Shown here piece after piece: positions 17,212 to 25,420 of a stretch of 64,000 nt of DNA. Both the position numbers and the translations under genes were made by a program. The notes under the pieces were generated by a model. It searched no databases. It saw only the letters and a program-made list of their open reading frames with translations, and was not told the origin of the DNA. The DNA comes from Hyphomonas sp. GTDB taxonomy: Bacteria > Pseudomonadota > Alphaproteobacteria > Caulobacterales > Hyphomonadaceae. Each line of letters begins with the position of its first letter. The first letter of the stretch is position 1. Location of the stretch: assembly GCA_017792365.1 (NCBI GenBank), contig CP051229.1, forward strand, positions 2,170,001 to 2,234,000. The letters run 5' to 3'.

Positions 17212-19530
17212 CTAGTCCGGCTGCGCATCGCTTCGCAGCATCATCCGGCTCACCGTATTGGCCTCGACCGCCTCGTCAGCCCACAACAGGTCGTCCCATC
17301 CCTTGCGCGCATAAAGCTCGGTCTGGTCGGAGTAGTGCGGCGATGTCGGATCGGTCGACTGCGAATAGGTCAGGATGCCCTCGCTCTTCGGCCCGTCATC
17401 GGTGAACTCGACGACATAGATCCAGCTCGCGCCATGCTGGATCGACGTCCACCCCTTCTCCGCCTCCAGAAGTGTGATGACATTGAACACGCCATGCGTC
17501 CCCGGCCCGCCATGGATCGGAATACGCTTGCCGTTGCGCGTCTCCGCCTGCACATCCCCCAGCCGCGCATCCAGCGGAATGTCCAGCTCGCGCAGCTTCG
17601 TCACCGCGCTCTCAAGCGCCGCCAGCACTTCGGGGTCGGCAATGTCCAGCGTGTTGGGCGTATAGACCGGATCGGCCGCATCGAACGGTACCTTGAACTT
17701 CAGCCCGCCTGCATCGGCGAACATGTGAAACAGGTGCGCCCCGCGGCTGTCGAGGTTCACCTTGAGGTCCCAGTCGTTGAGCACCGCGCAGGCCTCGCCC
17801 AGCTCCGTCTTGCCGTGATCCTTCACCGCGATCTCGCACAGGTTCACGAGATCATCGCGCACCAGCTCGCCGCCGAAATGCCGATCGGAATACATCACCT
17901 CCTGCATCGACTTCAGGTCGAACTTCGGCTGGCCAAATCCGTCCGACCCGGAAATCCGCCGCTCCACCTGCTCGTGCGCCGCCCGCGTCCTGAGGCTGCG
18001 CTCCGTCGCCTCGTCGCCGAACACAGGCGAATAGCCGGTCAGCGGCGCATACATGTTGGTGAGCCAGTAGCTGTCGTTCGACTGCAGCACATAGTCGGTC
18101 CGGAACTGGTGCGGCGTCCGCCCCCCCCGCAACGCCCGCCTGCGAGAATCCGCATCGCTCGCCCAGTCGCACGCCGCGCGCGACCCGTCGAGCACCGCGA
18201 TGCGATCCTCCGCCCACATCGTCTTTGCGAGTTCCGACTTCGTGCACATCGCCGCCAGTTCCGGCGACACGTTCGGGATCATGCCGAGATCGCCGTACAG
18301 CGCCTCGCCGCTGGAATCGACCGCCGTCGAATTGAACCGGAACGACTGATACTTCGCCAGCGCCGCCTTCATCTCGCGCACGCTGCCCGCGCGCCACACC
18401 GCGATATACTGGTCCGGATCGCGCAGCCCCACCTCAACATCGCGCAGCGCAAACGCGCGCTCCGACGTCCACGGCATCGACTCCGTCTCGACCACCTTGC
18501 CCCAACGCGTCGAATAGAGCGTCCGCGTCTCTTCGGTCAGCGCGCCGTCGCGCAGCACCGAAACGCTCACCTCCTCGCGCTCCATCGGAACCCAGGCGCC
18601 CTCATAGAGATACTGTGTCGGATCGGCCGGGTTCAGCGTCAGCTCGTAATATCCCGTCCGCCGCGCCGTCGAGACGGTGTTGGTCCACGCCAGGTTTTCC
18701 GTATGCCCGATGCGGATCATCGGCATCCCGATATAGCTCATGCCGACAATGTTGATGTCGCCGGGAATAATGAAGTGCGTGCGGTAGAACCGGTTCACAC
18801 CATCCCACGGATAGTGCGGATTGCCCAGCAGCACGCCGCGCCCGCCCTTGGTCATCTCGCGGCCGATTGCATAGGCGTTCGATCCGATCCCCACCTCGTC
18901 GAACACGATGTCCGCCGGCAAGCTCGCCTGCTGCAGGCCATCGGGCGGCGCCGCCTTCGTGGTCGGCGCAAACTGCCAGTTCACCGTCTGGCCGACATAC
19001 ATGTGCCGCCACCAGTCCAGCGCACTGATCTCCCGCACCCATGGCTGGCCCGAACAGCGCGGATCGGAAATGTTCGCAACGCCCGTCTCGCGAATGTACT
19101 TGTTGATCCCGGCGGCATACCCCTCCGCCAGCCTGCGCGCCTCTTCACTCGGCGTGTCCGCAGACCCAGCCGGCCCCGCCAGCAGCGCCTCGACCCGGCC
19201 CGATGCAATCACCCGCTGGTGATAGATGTCGCTGTCGATATTCTCGCCGTCTTCACCCGGCCCAAGAAACCGCGCGCGCTCGCCGGCCACCGTCAGCAGC
19301 CGGTCCATGATCTCGCAGAGATTGTCCTCCGCCGACGCATACCCAAAGCCAAAGCCGATCCCGCCCATGTCGTCGGCCTTGATATGCGGCACGCCATAAG
19401 CCGTGCGCCGCACCTCGGCAGTGAAATCCGGCTCGACCGTCGGCGCGTTTTCCGTCGGGGCCCCACCGCCGCTCGCACACCCCGCCAGCCCCAGCACCAC
19501 ACAAGCCCACACACCACGCCGCACCCACAT
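17212..19530 (-). CDS. penicillin acylase family (Ntn) amidase, lipoprotein
   Basis: 772 aa. Starts at ATG 19530 (GAGGGAGAG upstream) with a lipoprotein signal, CVVLGLAGC. As an N-terminal-nucleophile hydrolase it should self-cleave before Ser at about residue 217, in DEVGIGSNAYAIG, giving alpha and beta chains. Further family blocks: RRTAYGVPHIKADDM, GNPHYPWDGVNRFY, MPMIRIGHTENLAWT. Relatives include acyl-homoserine-lactone acylases (PvdQ/QuiP-like) and beta-lactam acylases, so quorum-signal degradation is possible but not shown by the sequence. A C8 run at about 18121 lies within the frame without disturbing it. Confidence 0.9.
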   Translation of the reverse strand: MWVRRGVWACVVLGLAGCASGGGAPTENAPTVEPDFTAEVRRTAYGVPHIKADDMGGIGFGFGYASAEDNLCEIMDRLLTVAGERARFLGPGEDGENIDSDIYHQRVIASGRVEALLAGPAGSADTPSEEARRLAEGYAAGINKYIRETGVANISDPRCSGQPWVREISALDWWRHMYVGQTVNWQFAPTTKAAPPDGLQQASLPADIVFDEVGIGSNAYAIGREMTKGGRGVLLGNPHYPWDGVNRFYRTHFIIPGDINIVGMSYIGMPMIRIGHTENLAWTNTVSTARRTGYYELTLNPADPTQYLYEGAWVPMEREEVSVSVLRDGALTEETRTLYSTRWGKVVETESMPWTSERAFALRDVEVGLRDPDQYIAVWRAGSVREMKAALAKYQSFRFNSTAVDSSGEALYGDLGMIPNVSPELAAMCTKSELAKTMWAEDRIAVLDGSRAACDWASDADSRRRALRGGRTPHQFRTDYVLQSNDSYWLTNMYAPLTGYSPVFGDEATERSLRTRAAHEQVERRISGSDGFGQPKFDLKSMQEVMYSDRHFGGELVRDDLVNLCEIAVKDHGKTELGEACAVLNDWDLKVNLDSRGAHLFHMFADAGGLKFKVPFDAADPVYTPNTLDIADPEVLAALESAVTKLRELDIPLDARLGDVQAETRNGKRIPIHGGPGTHGVFNVITLLEAEKGWTSIQHGASWIYVVEFTDDGPKSEGILTYSQSTDPTSPHYSDQTELYARKGWDDLLWADEAVEANTVSRMMLRSDAQPD

Positions 19531-19659
19531 GCCGCTCTCTCCCTCATGATCTTTCCCGAACCCTACCACGATCACCCCAAGAGTCCGCCCCAACCCGGCC
19601 AACCCCGTCACCCTACCCCGTCTCACCCTCGCTCCCTCCAGCACCGGTCCGTCTCGCCC

Positions 19660-19806
19660 CTGGACCCCAGCCTACGCTGGGGACGCGTCTCTTCGAGCCA
19701 CTCTGACGAAAGGACGTCATCACATGTCAGCTCTGTTCGAGTGAGAAGACCTCAGGCCAGGAAGCGTGACGCATGTCACGCGTCCCCAGCGTAGGCTGGG
19801 GTCCAG
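19660..19806. repeat. long-inverted-repeat element, copy 2 (upstream of duplicated ORF)
   Basis: 29-bp left arm at 19660-19688 and its exact reverse complement at 19778-19806. Compared with copy 1 each arm carries a changed triplet (CTACGC instead of CTCCGC), and the change is matched in the opposite arm. GCGTGAC-GCAT-GTCACGC lies next to the right arm. A terminator-like GCCGGGC/GCCCG hairpin follows at about 19813-19830. It fills most of the 403-bp gap between the acylase and the duplicated ORF. Confidence 0.85.
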
Positions 19807-19933
19807 TCCAACAGAAAAAGCCGGGCGCAGCCCGACGATCTGTCCATCAGGAAAACCGGCGAGACGTCCGCCAGAACGGCAAATCCCCAAATCCTGTCCA
19901 ACACCCCACAGCCACCCGCATCATGCCCTGCAC

Positions 19934-20422
19934 ATGAAAACGGCCCCAACATCACAGCACGACCACAACCCGACGCTCGACCGCGTCCGGGCGCTGATCG
20001 CGTTGATGCTGCAATTCCTCGAAGACCCCAGCCGACACCTCGACCTCGAACGCCTCTTCGCCGAAGCCGAGCAGCTCCTCGCCCGCCTCACCTTCGAAAC
20101 CGCCGCAAGGATCGCCGGACGCCTAGACCTCCTCGACACCCACGAAGCCTACATCGTCAGCAACAGTCGAACCTTCGAAATCCGCGTCCGCCTGAAACCC
20201 AGCGCACTCCACCCCCACCACCGCATCATCCTCAACCGCCGCCGCACATCGCGCATCGCGCAATACCGCCGCGCCATCGGCCGCCGCACCCGCTTCTCGC
20301 GCAAGCTCACCTACCTCTATTTCCGCAACCAACGCCGCAGCTATGGCGGGCGCTTCGCACGCCACGCAGCAAGCGCCGCCCCAACATCCCACAGCCCATC
20401 CCGCATCGCGGCGCCGCCCTAA
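19934..20422 (+). CDS. uncharacterised basic protein, duplicated cassette ORF copy 1
   Basis: 162 aa; I do not recognise a family. The N-terminal half is predicted helical (NPTLDRVRALIALMLQFLE, LDLERLFAEAEQLLARL), the C-terminal half is very rich in Arg and His (HPHHRIILNRRR, RRAIGRRTRFSRKL, YFRNQRR), which would suit nucleic-acid or phosphate binding. An 80% identical copy of exactly the same length lies at 51592-52080 in the opposite orientation. Similarity extends upstream through ~80 bp of non-coding DNA and the hairpin element, and both have a REP-like palindrome downstream. The start ATG at 19934 aligns in the two copies; there is no clear ribosome site. Confidence 0.6.
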   Translation: MKTAPTSQHDHNPTLDRVRALIALMLQFLEDPSRHLDLERLFAEAEQLLARLTFETAARIAGRLDLLDTHEAYIVSNSRTFEIRVRLKPSALHPHHRIILNRRRTSRIAQYRRAIGRRTRFSRKLTYLYFRNQRRSYGGRFARHAASAAPTSHSPSRIAAPP

Positions 20423-20427
20423 TCACC

Positions 20428-20544
20428 GTCATTCCGGGCGGACCCCGGACTTGATCCGGGGGCAGACCCGGAACCCAGTCCTCGAAGCAACTTCCCATGG
20501 CTGGGTTCCGGATCGGCGCGGCTGCGCCGCTTGTCCGGAATGAC
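20428..20544. repeat. full-length REP-like palindromic repeat
   Basis: 117 bp with terminal inverted repeats GTCATTCCGG and CCGGAATGAC. Internally ACCCGGAACCCAG pairs with CTGGGTTCCGG, and CGGCGCGGCTGCGCCG forms a small hairpin. It starts 6 bp after the duplicated ORF. The closest copy is 51466-51576, which sits in the same place relative to the other ORF copy. The rest of the gap to the M48 gene shows nothing else recognisable. Confidence 0.85.
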
Positions 20545-20737
20545 ACGGCTGTCTGGCAACAGATCGAACACCCCGCCCCCAATGCTCCGCCAGCCACGCT
20601 GCGCGGAGGCGCCGCCGCATCCCCGCCAAATCCGCCTGCATGCGCAACTTTCCAGACCCCTCATGCGCTCTATGATAACTACCAGCAGGCCGGCGCCGAT
20701 GACGGGCGCGCCGCGCCGCCGCATCAGGAGGGCGATC

Positions 20738-22204
20738 ATGAACATCACCACCGGCGCAGCACGTCTGCGCGCCATCATCCCCGGCGCAGTCTTTCTCGCC
20801 GCCGTCGCATGCGCCAGCGTCAACTCCACGCCGGACGCGCCGGTCATCCTCCCTGCCGAACGCCAGCAGGCCGCCCAGCAACACCCGCAGATTCTCGCCG
20901 AGTTCGGCGGCGAATACCAAAGCCCCGCATCCGACTACGTCGCGCGCATCGGCGCGCAGACCGCCGCAGCCGCAGGCGTCCCTGGCCAGTGCAACTTCAC
21001 CGTCATCAACACCGACGTCATCAACGCCTTCGCCGTGCCCGGCTGCTACATCTACATCACGCGCGGCCTCCTCGCCGTCATGAACTCCGAAGATGAGCTT
21101 GCCTCCGTCCTCGGCCACGAGGTCGGCCATGTCGTCGCCGACCATTCCGACCGCCGCGCCAACCGCGGCACCATCGCCGGCCTCGGCGCGGTGCTGGTCG
21201 GCGTCCTCTCCGGCTCAGGCGAATTGATGAACGCGGCGGGACAGGCCGCGCAGGTCTGGACCCTCGGCTATTCCCGCGACCAGGAATACGAAAGCGACGA
21301 TCTCGGCATCCGCTACATGCTCGCCAACGGCTACAACCCCTACGCCGCCGCCGACATGCTCGCGGCCCTTGGCGCCGCTTCCTCCCTCGACGCCCTCACC
21401 AAGGGCCGCGACGACGCCGAAGCCATTCCCGAATGGTCGCGCACCCACCCCTTGTCGGAAAACCGCGTCCAGCGCGCCATCGCCAACGCCAATGCGTCCG
21501 GCGTCCCGCCCACGGCGCGCGCCGAAACGATCGCGCCCTTCCTCGCCGCCACCGACAACATGATCTATGGCGACGATCCCGAGCAGGGTTTCATCCTCGG
21601 CCGCACCTTCGCCCACCCGACGCTCAAGCTCGCCTTCGAAGCGCCGCAGGGCTTCTCGCTCACCAACTCGCCGCAGGCCGTCCTCATCACCGGCCCCAAC
21701 AACCAGCGCGCCATGTTCTCCGGCGGCCAGCTGCAGGGCGACATCAGCCAGTACACGCGCACCGTCCTGCAGAACTTCCTCGGCGAGGCGCAGGCGCAGG
21801 TCGGCCAGATCCAGCTCACCGACGTGCACGGCTTTCAGGCCGCACGCCTCCCGGCCCGCGTCCAGAATTCGCAAGGCCAGTTCGTCGATGTCGCCGTCAC
21901 CGCCTACCGCTTCCGCCCGGAATCGGCCTTCCACTTCATCACGCTGGCTCCGGCAAACGGCGGGCAGGATTTCGCATCGCTCCTGTCATCGTTCCGCGGC
22001 CTCTCGGATGCAGAAGCCGCAGCCCTCAGGCCGCGCCGCATCGATGTCGTCACCGTCGGCGCGCGCGACACGGTCGCATCGCTCTCCAGCCGCATGGCCT
22101 TCGACAGCTACCAAGAAGAGCGCTTCCGCGTCATCAACGGCCTAACGCCAGACCAGACGCTTCAGGCCGGACAGCAGGTCAAGATCGTGGTGTTCGGAAC
22201 CTAG
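20738..22204 (+). CDS. M48 family zinc metalloprotease, lipoprotein, with C-terminal LysM-like domain
   Basis: 488 aa. The start ATG has AGGAGGGC upstream. Lipoprotein signal AVFLAAVACAS. The zinc motif HEVGH is at about residues 127-131 (ELASVLGHEVGHVVADHS) with the downstream Glu ligand in DQEYESDDLGIRYM. The M48 (BepA/LoiP/Oma1-like) domain occupies the first ~270 residues; the last ~55 (VGARDTVASLSSRM, RFRVINGLTPDQTLQAGQQV) resemble a LysM-type module, suggesting periplasmic, possibly peptidoglycan-associated, quality control of envelope proteins. It converges with the ABC permease gene, sharing the tetranucleotide CTAG for both stops. Confidence 0.9.
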   Translation: MNITTGAARLRAIIPGAVFLAAVACASVNSTPDAPVILPAERQQAAQQHPQILAEFGGEYQSPASDYVARIGAQTAAAAGVPGQCNFTVINTDVINAFAVPGCYIYITRGLLAVMNSEDELASVLGHEVGHVVADHSDRRANRGTIAGLGAVLVGVLSGSGELMNAAGQAAQVWTLGYSRDQEYESDDLGIRYMLANGYNPYAAADMLAALGAASSLDALTKGRDDAEAIPEWSRTHPLSENRVQRAIANANASGVPPTARAETIAPFLAATDNMIYGDDPEQGFILGRTFAHPTLKLAFEAPQGFSLTNSPQAVLITGPNNQRAMFSGGQLQGDISQYTRTVLQNFLGEAQAQVGQIQLTDVHGFQAARLPARVQNSQGQFVDVAVTAYRFRPESAFHFITLAPANGGQDFASLLSSFRGLSDAEAAALRPRRIDVVTVGARDTVASLSSRMAFDSYQEERFRVINGLTPDQTLQAGQQVKIVVFGT

Positions 22205-23040
22205 GCCTTCAGCTTCCAGCCCGACCGGAACAGCATCCAGCACGCCGCGCACAGAACCAGCGTGATCGCCGCGCAATAAAGCGCGCCCAGCATCAGGTCG
22301 CCTTCATGATTGCCGGTGAACGCATACCGGAAGCCGTCGATCATGTGGAAGAACGGGTTCCAGTGCGACAGGCCCTCGAACGGCGCGCCCAGCCGGCTGA
22401 TCGGATAGAACGTGCCGGACAGCATCGTCAGCGGCATGATGACGAAGTTCTGCACCGCAGCCATGTGGTCGAACTTGTCCGCCCACACACCGCCGATGAG
22501 ACCGATGGCGCCCATGAACAACCCCGCGACCAGCGGGTAGTAAATCAGCGCCCACAGCGACTCGACGCGGAACGGCGTGATCTGCAGAACCCAGATCGTC
22601 ACCATCGCCACGATGCCGACGAGAACGCCGCGCACCACGGCGCCGGAAAGAAATCCGACCGTCAGCTCAAGCGGCGATAATGGCGGCATCAGGAAATCAA
22701 CCGCATTGCCCTGCACCTTGGCGATGATCACGGAGGAAGACGTGTTCGCGAATGCATTGTTCAGCATCGCCATCATCACCACGCCGGGCGCGAGAAAGGC
22801 TTCGAATGTCACACCGCCAACGCCCGCCGATGTCGATTGCGGAAACGCCAGCTTGAAGACGACCAGCATCAGGAGGGCGGAGACGACCGGCGCAAACAGC
22901 GTCTGCATGCCGACTTTCCAGAACCGCTTCACTTCGCGCTTGCACAGGGTCCACAGACCGACCCAGTTGGCCGCGCCGAACTTTCGCGGCGGCTGGAACG
23001 CCGCAGCTTCCATGATCGGCTTCTTTACAGTCTGTTCCAT
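22201..23040 (-). CDS. ABC-2 type transporter permease
   Basis: 279 aa with about six hydrophobic segments (for example MQTLFAPVVSALLMLVVF, FLAPGVVMMAMLNNAFANTS, VVRGVLVGIVAMVTIWVL, VAGLFMGAIGLIGGVW). The motif QGNAVDFLMPPLSPLELTVG is typical of the YadH-like ABC-2 permease group that exports polysaccharide or lipid-linked substrates or drugs. No ATPase gene adjoins it, so its partner must be elsewhere. I choose ATG 23040 (MEQTVKKPIMEAA) because AGAGG precedes it; ATG 23013 is an alternative. Confidence 0.85.
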   Translation of the reverse strand: MEQTVKKPIMEAAAFQPPRKFGAANWVGLWTLCKREVKRFWKVGMQTLFAPVVSALLMLVVFKLAFPQSTSAGVGGVTFEAFLAPGVVMMAMLNNAFANTSSSVIIAKVQGNAVDFLMPPLSPLELTVGFLSGAVVRGVLVGIVAMVTIWVLQITPFRVESLWALIYYPLVAGLFMGAIGLIGGVWADKFDHMAAVQNFVIMPLTMLSGTFYPISRLGAPFEGLSHWNPFFHMIDGFRYAFTGNHEGDLMLGALYCAAITLVLCAACWMLFRSGWKLKA

Positions 23041-23162
23041 GCCCGGCCTCTTGCCCGCTGCCCGCCCCTCTCCAGATCGGCGCATCGTCCCCAACTTGCA
23101 ACCACCCTCGGGTCCGAGCGGACTCACTTCCGCCATAACCGTATGTCCGTATGCGACCGATT

Positions 23163-23332
23163 GACTCGGGTGCTTGTTAATAAGCGCAAGATATTGATTA
23201 ACCTGTTAGCAATGACAGCAGTATATTGCGTGTCGAACACGCCCAGCTACTATCCCTAGACAGATTGGGGCGAGGGCCTGGGCACGGTTATCTACATCTA
23301 GTGTGTTGAGTGTAGACGATTCCGTAAGAGTC
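23163..23332 (+). promoter_or_regulatory. gcrA upstream region with GANTC sites and a DnaA-box-like sequence
   Basis: Three CcrM methylation sites (GANTC) lie upstream of gcrA: GACTC at 23163, GATTC at 23318 and GAGTC at 23328, the last two only 5 bp apart and ~30 bp before the start codon. TTATCTACA at 23288-23296 differs from the DnaA box TTATCCACA by one base. In Caulobacter, gcrA is activated by DnaA and repressed by CtrA. I did not find a TTAA-N7-TTAA CtrA site; two TTAA sequences are present at another spacing. Confidence 0.5.
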
Positions 23333-23362
23333 TGGGACTTCGCGGCTGAGGAGAACTTCCCC

Positions 23363-23890
23363 ATGGGCTGGACTGAAGAACGCGTAGCAGAACTCAAGAA
23401 ACTCTGGGCCGAAGGCCACAGCGCCAGTCAGATCGCCAAGCGGCTCGGCAACGTCACGCGCAACGCGGTGATCGGCAAGGTGCACCGTCTTGGCCTCTCC
23501 GGCCGCGCCACGCCGTCGCGCCCGGTCAAGCGTCCGCCTCGTCTGGCCCGTCCGAAGCCGCAGCACGTCGCCCGCCAGGCCGGAACCGCCTCCTCCGCGC
23601 CGGCGCAGAGCGCCCCGCAGGAAGCTGCGCCCCCGCCGGTCATCCGCGAGGTCAACGTCGAACCCCAGCGCCTGCCAAATGGCGAGATGGTCACCGTCCT
23701 GACGGTCAAGGACACGATGTGCAAATGGCCGGTCGGCGATCCTGCTGATCCCGCCTTCGGCTTCTGCGGCCACCCCACGCACGATGGCGCGCCCTACTGC
23801 ACCGAACACGCCCGCCTCGCCTTCCAGCCCGCCCGCAAGCGCGAGCGCAAGGCCCGCGAACTCGACTACATCCAGCGGCTCGCCGGCTGA
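23363..23890 (+). CDS. gcrA: cell-cycle transcriptional regulator GcrA
   Basis: 175 aa. GcrA binds sigma70-RNA polymerase at promoters carrying methylated GANTC and drives S-phase genes. The N-terminal HTH MGWTEERVAELKKLWAEGHS-ASQIAKRLGNVTRNAVIGKV is near-invariant in the family, and the C-terminal sigma-interacting domain with MCKWPVGDPADPAFGFCG and YCTEHARLAFQP is complete. I start at ATG 23363, which begins the conserved MGWT and has GAGGAGAA upstream. A strong bidirectional terminator separates it from the convergent phoB. This gene is the main taxonomic marker of the window. Confidence 0.97.
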   Translation: MGWTEERVAELKKLWAEGHSASQIAKRLGNVTRNAVIGKVHRLGLSGRATPSRPVKRPPRLARPKPQHVARQAGTASSAPAQSAPQEAAPPPVIREVNVEPQRLPNGEMVTVLTVKDTMCKWPVGDPADPAFGFCGHPTHDGAPYCTEHARLAFQPARKRERKARELDYIQRLAG

Positions 23891-23915
23891 TCCAGCAGGC
23901 CTGACCAGTGGATAG

Positions 23916-23947
23916 AAAAGGGCTGCAGGGAAACCTGCAGCCCTTTT
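23916..23947. terminator. bidirectional rho-independent terminator between gcrA and phoB
   Basis: Perfect 14-bp stem AAAAGGGCTGCAGG / CCTGCAGCCCTTTT with a GAAA tetraloop. The A-tract before and T-tract after the stem make it function in both directions, terminating gcrA on the plus strand and phoB on the minus strand. Confidence 0.92.
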
Positions 23948-23978
23948 CAGTTCTCGAATACTTGAAGTCGGAAACACC

Positions 23979-24713
23979 TCAGACGTTCAGCGCATATCCC
24001 GCCGACCGCACCGTCCGGATCGGGTCTTCGCCGCCAACTTTCAACAGCGCCTTGCGCAGCCGGCCGATATGAACATCGACGGTCCGCGTCTCGACATAGA
24101 CGTCCGAGCCCCAGACCGCATCCAGCAATTGCTCGCGCGAAAACACCCGGCCGGGATGCTGGATGAAATGATCGAGCAGCCGAAACTCGGTCGGCCCCAG
24201 ATGGATTTCATCGCCGTTGCGCACCACCCGGTGCGCCGTCCGGTCCAGAATGATGTCGCCGATCTCGACCTTGTCCTCGGCCAGCGCCGGACGGATCCGC
24301 CGCAGCACAGCCCGCATCCGCGCCGTCAGCTCGACCATCGAGAACGGCTTGGTCATGTAATCGTCAGCGCCGGTATCGAGGCCGCGGATGCGGTCGGCCT
24401 CTTCCGTCTTCGCCGTCAGCATGATGATCGGCACGTTGCGCGTCACCGATTTCGATCGCAGCCGCCGGCAGACCTCGATGCCGGCAAGCTTCGGCAGCAT
24501 CCAGTCCAGAACGATGATGTCCGGCTGGCGCTCCTCGACCATCAGGATCGCGTCCTCGCCATCTCTGGCGACTTCGACCTCATACCCGTCCTTCTCAAGA
24601 TTGTACTTGATGAGCTCCACCAGCGGCAGTTCGTCTTCAACAACGAGGGCGAACGGACGGGTGGTCGAACGGGAATTCACGCGGGGCGCTTCAGCTGTCG
24701 CTAAGGGCATCAA
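23979..24713 (-). CDS. phoB: phosphate regulon response regulator PhoB
   Basis: 244 aa. Receiver domain with the phospho-acceptor Asp in DIIVLDWMLPKLAGIEV, acidic pocket VVEDE, Thr in MLTAKTEEAD and Lys in MTKPFS; C-terminal OmpR-type winged helix (IHLGPTEFRLLDHFIQHPGR, VDVHIGRLRKAL, IRTVRSAGYAL). The order phoR-pstB-phoU-phoB on the same strand confirms identity. The start overlaps the end of phoU by 23 bp. Slightly longer at the N-terminus than E. coli PhoB; ATG 24710 is equally possible. Confidence 0.95.
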   Translation of the reverse strand: MMPLATAEAPRVNSRSTTRPFALVVEDELPLVELIKYNLEKDGYEVEVARDGEDAILMVEERQPDIIVLDWMLPKLAGIEVCRRLRSKSVTRNVPIIMLTAKTEEADRIRGLDTGADDYMTKPFSMVELTARMRAVLRRIRPALAEDKVEIGDIILDRTAHRVVRNGDEIHLGPTEFRLLDHFIQHPGRVFSREQLLDAVWGSDVYVETRTVDVHIGRLRKALLKVGGEDPIRTVRSAGYALNV

Positions 24714-25380
24714 CTTTTGGCCTTTCGCTCGTCAATGGATTGCCGGTCACGAGGAAGTGGATTTCCTCAGCAATATTCGTGCAATGATCGCCAATCCGTT
24801 CGAGGTTCTTGGCGACGAACAACAGGTGCGTGCAGCCCGTGATCGTCCGCGGATCTTCCATCATGTAGGTCAGCACTTCCCGGAACAGCGACGTGTAGTG
24901 CTCGTCGACTTCCTCGTCGCGTTCCCACACCTGCACGGCAGCCTCGCGATCCATGGCCGCGTAGGCGTCCAGCACGCGCTTCAGCTGCGCGATCACCACC
25001 CGGCCCATGCGGCTGACGCCGTTCAGCGCCGCCGGCACATGCGTGCCATCGAGAATCTTGGTGCGCTTTGCGATGTTCTTCGCAAGGTCCCCGGTACGCT
25101 CAAGGTCTGCAGCGATCTTGAGCGCGGCGATCGTCTGGCGCAAATCGTTCGCCAGCGGCTGTCTCAGCGCCAGCAAGCGGTGGATCTTCTTCTCGACCTC
25201 AACCTGCAGATCGTCGATCTGGACGTCGCGCGCCACAACTGTATCCGCCAGCGAGGTGTCCTGATCTACAATCGCCCGCAACGCGTCAGTCAGAAGATCT
25301 TCGGCCAGGCCGCCCATGCGGGCGAGATCGCCGGTCATCTGCTCGAGGTCCTGGGAAAAGGCGCGTACTGTATGGTCCAT
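24691..25380 (-). CDS. phoU: phosphate signalling protein PhoU
   Basis: 229 aa, two repeats of a three-helix bundle with the metal-binding motifs DLERTGDLAKNIAKR in the first repeat and NLERIGDHCTNIAEEIHFLV in the second. PhoU links the Pst transporter to the PhoR kinase and restrains Pho activation in high phosphate. It lies between pstB (40 bp gap) and phoB (overlap). Confidence 0.95.
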   Translation of the reverse strand: MDHTVRAFSQDLEQMTGDLARMGGLAEDLLTDALRAIVDQDTSLADTVVARDVQIDDLQVEVEKKIHRLLALRQPLANDLRQTIAALKIAADLERTGDLAKNIAKRTKILDGTHVPAALNGVSRMGRVVIAQLKRVLDAYAAMDREAAVQVWERDEEVDEHYTSLFREVLTYMMEDPRTITGCTHLLFVAKNLERIGDHCTNIAEEIHFLVTGNPLTSERPKVDALSDS

Positions 25381-25420
25381 GACGTCCTAGCTCCGCTGCA
25401 CCGCCGCACGGGCGGGCCGA

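Noticed and set aside
18121-18128. C8 run in the acylase gene as a frameshift site
   Set aside because: The frame is continuous on both sides with conserved residues; no correction needed. It may still be a phase-variable tract but nothing else supports this.
17335-19794. 819-codon open frame on the plus strand
   Set aside because: Antisense shadow of the Ntn acylase; Arg/His/Leu-rich with no domain and runs through the repeat element at its end. GC-rich codon structure produces such frames.
19660-20544. Classical insertion sequence
   Set aside because: No DDE, HUH or serine recombinase motif in the ORF, and no target-site duplication visible by eye; treated as an unclassified cassette.
23163-23200. 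CtrA binding site upstream of gcrA
   Set aside because: Two TTAA motifs are present, but the 17-bp spacing does not fit TTAA-N7-TTAA.
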